The position numbers and the translations under genes were made by a program. DNA of 64,000 nt from Bacteroidales bacterium. Its GTDB lineage: Bacteria; Bacteroidota; Bacteroidia; Bacteroidales; F082. Below are positions 59,748 to 64,000 of this stretch, piece by piece (the stretch's first letter is position 1; each line of letters starts with the position of its first letter). The notes under the pieces were generated by a model. That model was not told where the DNA came from and ran no database searches. It worked only from the letters and a program-made list of their open reading frames with translations. The stretch covers positions 62,001-126,000 of the forward strand of contig JALNZT010000007.1 in NCBI GenBank assembly GCA_023229135.1, given 5' to 3'.

Positions 59748-60821
59748 ATGAGAACACTTCATTTTTTTAAACAGGCATTTTTAGTTGTATTTATTGTGGG
59801 CTTCACCCATTTTAGTTTTGCACAAGGTAAAGATTTACCTAATGTAGTAATTCTTGCTACCGGCGGCACTATTGCCGGAACAGCTGAAGGTGCCGACCAG
59901 GCTGGCTACACCGCAGGACAGTTAGGCGTAACAACTATGATAGAATCAGTGCCGGGAATCCAAGAGCTGGCAAATTTGAAAGGCGAACAAATTTCTAACG
60001 TTGGTTCGCAGGATATGTCTATTGATATTTGGCTTACTTTGGCCGATAGGATCAATACATTACTGGCTTCCAATGAGGTGGACGGTATTGTTATTACACA
60101 TGGAACCGACACCCAAGAGGAAACGGCTTACTTTTTAAACTTGGTCGTAAAAAGCGATAAACCCGTTGTTACGACTGGTGCCATGCGTCCGGCTACGGCC
60201 ATAAGTGCCGAAGGTCCATTGAATTTATATAATGCCGTGGCAGTAGCCGCCAGTCCTAAATCTATAGGAAAAGGAGTTATGGTGGTGATGAACGACCAAA
60301 TTCACTCGGCCCATGATGCCACCAAGATAAGCACTACGGCAGTACAAAGTTTTATGTCGCCCGTTGAAGGCCAAATTGGTGGCGTTATCTATGGCAATAT
60401 AGAATATTACAGGAGTCCATACAGCATCCACACCACAAAAAGCGAGTTTTCGGTCGAAGGAGTTATGGAGCTGCCACGCGTAGATATTATGTATGCATAC
60501 GCCGATATGCCCGCCGATTTTATTGCTTATTCAATAAAAGCCGGTGCCAAAGGGATAGTGATTGCGGGTGTGGGCAATGGTAATATGAATGCCGCAACAC
60601 TCGAAGCTGTTAAAAAGGCCACTGGACAAGGGATTGTTGTAGTTCGGAGTACGCGTCTGCCCTCAGGTGATGTGCTGCGCAATGCCGAAGTCAATGACGA
60701 TGAATACGGTACTGTGGTTTCTGACGAACTAAATCCTGCAAAAGCAAGGGTTTTGTTAATGCTGACCCTCTTGAAAGAAAGAAATATAGAAGAAATTCAG
60801 GAAATATTTTTTAATTACTAA
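59748..60821 (+). CDS. ansB: Type II L-asparaginase, exported
   Basis: 357 residues. Signal peptide AFLVVFIVGFTHFSFAQ, so it acts in the periplasm. The first catalytic Thr lies in ILATGGTIAGTAEG and the second in GIVITHGTDTQEETAYF; SVGSQDMS-like substrate contact is NVGSQDMSIDIW, and GVGNGNM and RSTRLPSG close the active site with the neighbouring subunit. It splits asparagine to aspartate and ammonia. With the Dcu carrier and aspartase it supplies fumarate for respiration. Confidence 0.95.
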   Translation: MRTLHFFKQAFLVVFIVGFTHFSFAQGKDLPNVVILATGGTIAGTAEGADQAGYTAGQLGVTTMIESVPGIQELANLKGEQISNVGSQDMSIDIWLTLADRINTLLASNEVDGIVITHGTDTQEETAYFLNLVVKSDKPVVTTGAMRPATAISAEGPLNLYNAVAVAASPKSIGKGVMVVMNDQIHSAHDATKISTTAVQSFMSPVEGQIGGVIYGNIEYYRSPYSIHTTKSEFSVEGVMELPRVDIMYAYADMPADFIAYSIKAGAKGIVIAGVGNGNMNAATLEAVKKATGQGIVVVRSTRLPSGDVLRNAEVNDDEYGTVVSDELNPAKARVLLMLTLLKERNIEEIQEIFFNY

Positions 60822-60862
60822 GGGTTTTCGCTTGGCTGCATAAATAATATACACACATAACT

Positions 60863-60890
60863 AAAAGCGGATAATGAGTTGTCCGCTTTT
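60863..60890 (+). terminator. Probable terminator after ansB
   Basis: AAAAGCGGA (60863-60871) pairs with TCCGCTTTT (60882-60890) in a 9-bp stem with a 10-base loop; the T-tract is the 3' arm itself. It lies about 42 bases after the stop. Confidence 0.6.
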
Positions 60891-60989
60891 ACATCAATCT
60901 CTTTCTCTTAGTAGGGTTGGGGCAAGGAAGTGATTGTATTTACCGCGCTTTTATCCAAAGTTAATTATTCATCATAAAATTATACTATC

Positions 60990-62171
60990 ATGAAACGTAA
61001 AATATTTTTATTAGTTGTCTTAGCCATTGGTTTGAGCCTTAACGGTTTTGCCCAGTTCAAACAAGCCGATACCGTGTCTGTTTACAAATCAATTATACCA
61101 TTAGAAAAACAAAATTTGTTGAGCAATGTGGACTTGATTGCCAATATGCAGTTTGTTCACAGAAGTGATTGGACTAATAGCGAATGGCAAAGCGCTGGCT
61201 TTAAGATGGAGCAATTTAGACTTGAAGCGCGCGGCTGGATTACCAAAAATTTATTTTTCAGATTCAGACATCGCTATACCAGTACCTTTGAGCCTCAGAG
61301 TATTGACAACATAATTAAAGGCGTTGACTTTGCTTATCTTACCTTAAAAATTAACGATAAGTGGTCTATCACCGCAGGCAAAACCTATGCGGATTGGGGA
61401 GGTATAGAATTTGATTTAAATCCTATTGATATATATGCTTATTCCGATATTATTGAACAAGCCGACAACTTCCTTTCTGGAGTTGGTGTAACCTACAAAG
61501 TTACGCCAAATCATTCTTTTGGCCTGCAAATCCTCAATCCGCGTACTCAAACTGTAGAAGAAATTTATGGTGATAATGTTATTATAGGTGGCGACATTGA
61601 ACCTGCCAAAGCTCCATGGGCAGGCGTGATAAACTGGCGAGGAAGTTTCTTTGATGGGAAAATCAATACTTTATGGCATTATTCTATTTTTAACGAGGCT
61701 AAACATGAGTATAAAAATTATATTGCCTTGGGTCAACAGTTAAATTTAAAAAAATGGACGATAAGCTACGATTATAAATTGAGCATAGAAGATATTGACC
61801 GTACCGGGATAATTAGACGTATTATTCCAGCTGAAAATTTTGATATAACCTTGCGAAACACCCGCTACGAAAGCCATTGGCTAAGTGCTCAGTATCGTTT
61901 AAACCGGCAATGGCAACTAAGCCTGACCGCCTTTGTCGATTTTGTTTCCGTGAAAGACGAATTTGATACGTATCAAAAAGTACGGAACGCATACACATAC
62001 ATACCCGCCATAGAGCTTTTCCCGTGGAAAGATGTGAATCTTAAGTTCTTCGTTAATTATGTGGGCAGGGTATTCGACAACACTGATTTTACCAAGGAAA
62101 GATTGGGTGTTCCTAATTCTGACACGGGCAGGTTATCAATTGGACTGATTACACCCTTGCATTTTCTCTAA
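60990..62171 (+). CDS. Outer-membrane porin (OprP/O-like)
   Basis: 393 residues with signal peptide (LLVVLAIGLSLNGFAQ). The mature protein is a run of beta strands with aromatic girdles (FRLEARGWITKNLFFRFRHRYTS, VDFAYLTLKINDKWSITAGKTYADWGG, WLSAQYRLNRQWQLSLTAF) and resembles phosphate-selective-porin-type 16-strand barrels. In this position it may admit asparagine, aspartate or other C4 acids to the periplasm, which is inference from neighbours. It ends LSIGLITPLHFL without a final Phe. Confidence 0.75.
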   Translation: MKRKIFLLVVLAIGLSLNGFAQFKQADTVSVYKSIIPLEKQNLLSNVDLIANMQFVHRSDWTNSEWQSAGFKMEQFRLEARGWITKNLFFRFRHRYTSTFEPQSIDNIIKGVDFAYLTLKINDKWSITAGKTYADWGGIEFDLNPIDIYAYSDIIEQADNFLSGVGVTYKVTPNHSFGLQILNPRTQTVEEIYGDNVIIGGDIEPAKAPWAGVINWRGSFFDGKINTLWHYSIFNEAKHEYKNYIALGQQLNLKKWTISYDYKLSIEDIDRTGIIRRIIPAENFDITLRNTRYESHWLSAQYRLNRQWQLSLTAFVDFVSVKDEFDTYQKVRNAYTYIPAIELFPWKDVNLKFFVNYVGRVFDNTDFTKERLGVPNSDTGRLSIGLITPLHFL

Positions 62172-62498
62172 CGATTGCGTTAAGGGCAGAGTCGCTGCAT
62201 GCAACGGCTCTGTCGGCATGCAACTGCTCTACCTCCCAAATTAACCAAATTTATTTTATTTTCTAAAGATTTTAGACGGCGTTAAGACTAAAATGCTATT
62301 TTTACTCTTATTAAGGGGCTTCGCGTATCTAAAAGATATACATGGTAATGTTTCATATAGATTACAGAATGCCAGTATGATATATTATTTTTTAGAGTAA
62401 ATGATATACAGAAGGCTTTAATATATGTAATTGATTTGCAGTTAGTTGTGAATTTTGCTTTGGGCTAAAATTTTAATTAAAATAACGGTATTACTTTG
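62172..62498. other. Intergenic stretch with a 26-bp palindrome
   Basis: 327 bases without a gene. A palindrome with only two G-T type imperfections per side lies at 62188-62213, centred on TGCATGCA, 16 bases after the porin stop. It could be a terminator stem lacking a T-tract. The rest is AT-rich with nothing I can support. Confidence 0.5.
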
Positions 62499-64000
62499 AT
62501 GAGTAAGACACGACATATTTCTAAACAGATGCTTTCCACGCTTGTTGGTCTGTTTTTTTGTATGTCCTTAATTCAAACCACTTTTGCCAATCCATCCGAT
62601 TCTTTGATAGTAGCTTTTCATCAATCTAAAGATGTTGATGAACGCTTCGATATCGCCTATAAGGTAGCTGTTTTATATATTTCAACACCCAAAATTTGTT
62701 TCCCAATCCTGCACGAAGCCATTCGTGACAGCAGCAGAGCGACAGATGATTTTATAGTTGGAAAGGTAGTCAGGGCGCTTGGCGTACTTCATTTTTATCA
62801 AGCAAGCTTAGATAGTGCGCTCTACTATTATCAAAATGCGCTTGGTGTTTTTGAAAGAATAGGCGAAGAAACAGAATCGGTTAAGACAAAGAAAAATATT
62901 GGACTGGTTTATTCCAATCAGGGAGATTACCCCGAAGCGATAAAAATGCTAATGGAGGTGCATGCTTATTTTGAATCAATAAATGATACAGTTTCCAACA
63001 TTGCCAATTTCAATGATATAGGAAATGCGTTTGCTTTGAGTAATAATGATGATAAAGCCTTAGCATATCAATTCAAGGCACTTGAATTGCTTGCGCAATT
63101 TCCTAATCCTTCATTAGAAGGCAATGTATATAATTCCATCGGATATGTTTACGCTGGGAAAGAACAGTTAGACTCAGCGGTTTATTATTATGAGAAAAGC
63201 TTGAAGCTAAAGGAACGATATGGCAATGTTTACAGCCAATTAAATACAAGAAACAATTTATGTGAATGTTATTCCAGGCTTGATAAATATGAAAAAGCCA
63301 TACTATGTTATGAACAACTTATTCCGCTTCAACGTGAAGTGAATGACCAGGAAGGATTATTTCGTGCTTATTTGAATATAGCCAATGAGAATGCGAAATT
63401 AAAAAATTATCAAAAAGCTATTCGTCTGCTTGATGACATTGTACCCTTGCTTAACTCTATTAGCACATTAAAAAATCAGATGGATTTTTATAGAAATCTT
63501 CAATGGATACTTGCCGGAAGTGGTAACTATAAAAAAGCCTACGAAGCACAAAAATTATATCAAACGCTTAGAGATTCTCTTTTTAATGAAGAAAAAAATC
63601 ACCAAATTATTGAGTTGTCAACCAAATATGAAGTAGAGAAAAAGAACAGCCAATTGGCTGAGAATAAAGAACAACTAACCGCTGCACAGAATGAGATGTT
63701 GATAGCCCAACTTCATGTTAAAAACAGAAATTTCTGGTTGCTTGCTCTTGGATTAATTTCACTGCTCGTGATATTAATTTCAGTGTTTTTAATTCAACGC
63801 CAACGCGCTGAATCAGCATTGGAAAAGTCGCAAGCTGTTATTGCTGAACGGGATAGGGGAACATTGGCGCTTGTTGATGCTCAGGAAGAAGAGCGACTGC
63901 GCATTGCCAAAGAATTGCATGATGGAGTAGGCAATCAGCTCCTGGCTTTACACCTGAAATGGCAAAGTTTAGATAAAAAAATTGATTTCGATAAGGTGGT
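62499..64000 (+). CDS. TPR-repeat sensor histidine kinase of the HisKA_3 type, 3' truncated by window edge
   Basis: The frame is open from ATG 62499 to the window end (500 codons). An alternative ATG at 62529 sits closer to the signal peptide (STLVGLFFCMSLIQTTFA). About seven TPR-like units (ALYYYQNALGVFERIGEE, NIGLVYSNQGDYPEAIKML) precede a coiled coil, a membrane helix (LLALGLISLLVILISVFLI) and a HisKA_3 phospho-acceptor EERLRIAKELHDGVGNQL (His474). This is the NarL/DesK-like kinase class, whose partner is a LuxR-type regulator, expected outside the window. The ATPase domain is cut off. Confidence 0.88.
   Translation, partial: MSKTRHISKQMLSTLVGLFFCMSLIQTTFANPSDSLIVAFHQSKDVDERFDIAYKVAVLYISTPKICFPILHEAIRDSSRATDDFIVGKVVRALGVLHFYQASLDSALYYYQNALGVFERIGEETESVKTKKNIGLVYSNQGDYPEAIKMLMEVHAYFESINDTVSNIANFNDIGNAFALSNNDDKALAYQFKALELLAQFPNPSLEGNVYNSIGYVYAGKEQLDSAVYYYEKSLKLKERYGNVYSQLNTRNNLCECYSRLDKYEKAILCYEQLIPLQREVNDQEGLFRAYLNIANENAKLKNYQKAIRLLDDIVPLLNSISTLKNQMDFYRNLQWILAGSGNYKKAYEAQKLYQTLRDSLFNEEKNHQIIELSTKYEVEKKNSQLAENKEQLTAAQNEMLIAQLHVKNRNFWLLALGLISLLVILISVFLIQRQRAESALEKSQAVIAERDRGTLALVDAQEEERLRIAKELHDGVGNQLLALHLKWQSLDKKIDFDKV

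Noticed and set aside
1..64000. CRISPR arrays, tRNA or rRNA genes
   Set aside because: No regularly spaced repeats or recognisable tRNA/rRNA sequences were seen when reading both strands; a covariance-model scan would settle small RNAs.

Overview
The window reads as a chromosomal segment of an anaerobic or microaerophilic Bacteroidota bacterium, most likely close to Bacteroidales. The evidence is: several secreted proteins with C-terminal type IX secretion (T9SS) sorting domains; -7 promoter elements of the Bacteroidota type (TAnnTTTG) with no obvious Shine-Dalgarno sequences; a complete Rnf complex (rnfBCDGEA); a rubrerythrin/ferritin-like protein; a three-subunit fumarate reductase with a single cytochrome b; and families typical of the phylum (DUF349, DUF4783, DUF4834, DUF5020, DUF5700, RseC). 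The DNA is moderately AT-rich. No rRNA, tRNA, CRISPR array, prophage or intact insertion sequence was seen.

Layout. 1-5.3 kb: the 3' part of an asparagine-synthase-like gene coupled to a CsgG/PEGA-like secreted protein, a SEC-C protein whose C-terminus is out of frame at an A7 run, and a ZIP metal transporter. 5.5-8.5 kb: a TPR-sensor histidine kinase and a lipoprotein. 8.7-13.8 kb (minus): a tightly overlapping operon of a sugar-kinase/RapZ fusion, an unlisted 41-residue zinc-ribbon protein, a MurU-like nucleotidyltransferase and an AddB-like Fe-S nuclease. 14-24 kb: ferritin-like protein, PLP-dependent trans-sulfuration-family enzyme, patatin/beta-barrel protein, DUF349 protein, aminotransferase and dipeptidase PepD. 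24-28.5 kb: DUF5700 putative protease and two T9SS cargo proteins. 28.6-39.9 kb: glycosyltransferases, rpmH (L34), DUF4834-YfhO-glycosyltransferase, then a minus-strand operon DUF4783-nadC-YihY/BrkB-(wecB remnant)-flippase-gpsA. 40-42 kb: lipoprotein, SDR oxidoreductase and RseC.

The RseC gene normally leads the rnf operon in this phylum. Here it is separated from rnfB by about 5.3 kb holding a T9SS protein and a reverse-oriented purine module (NCS2 permease plus DUF5020/Tsx-like outer-membrane protein). The purine module is bracketed by two copies of a ~115 bp element, each with two hairpins. 47.4-52.5 kb is rnfBCDGEA. 53.3-62.2 kb is a coherent asparagine/aspartate-to-succinate module: porin, signal-peptide-bearing asparaginase, Dcu antiporter, aspartase and fumarate reductase, with palindromic sequences in front of dcuA and ansB. 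The window ends inside a second TPR-sensor histidine kinase of a different kinase class.

The most useful things to re-check are the SEC-C frameshift, the internally deleted wecB, the small zinc-ribbon gene, the duplicated double-hairpin element with the split rnf locus, the terminator whose T-tract touches the patatin start codon, and the operator-like palindromes of the fumarate module.
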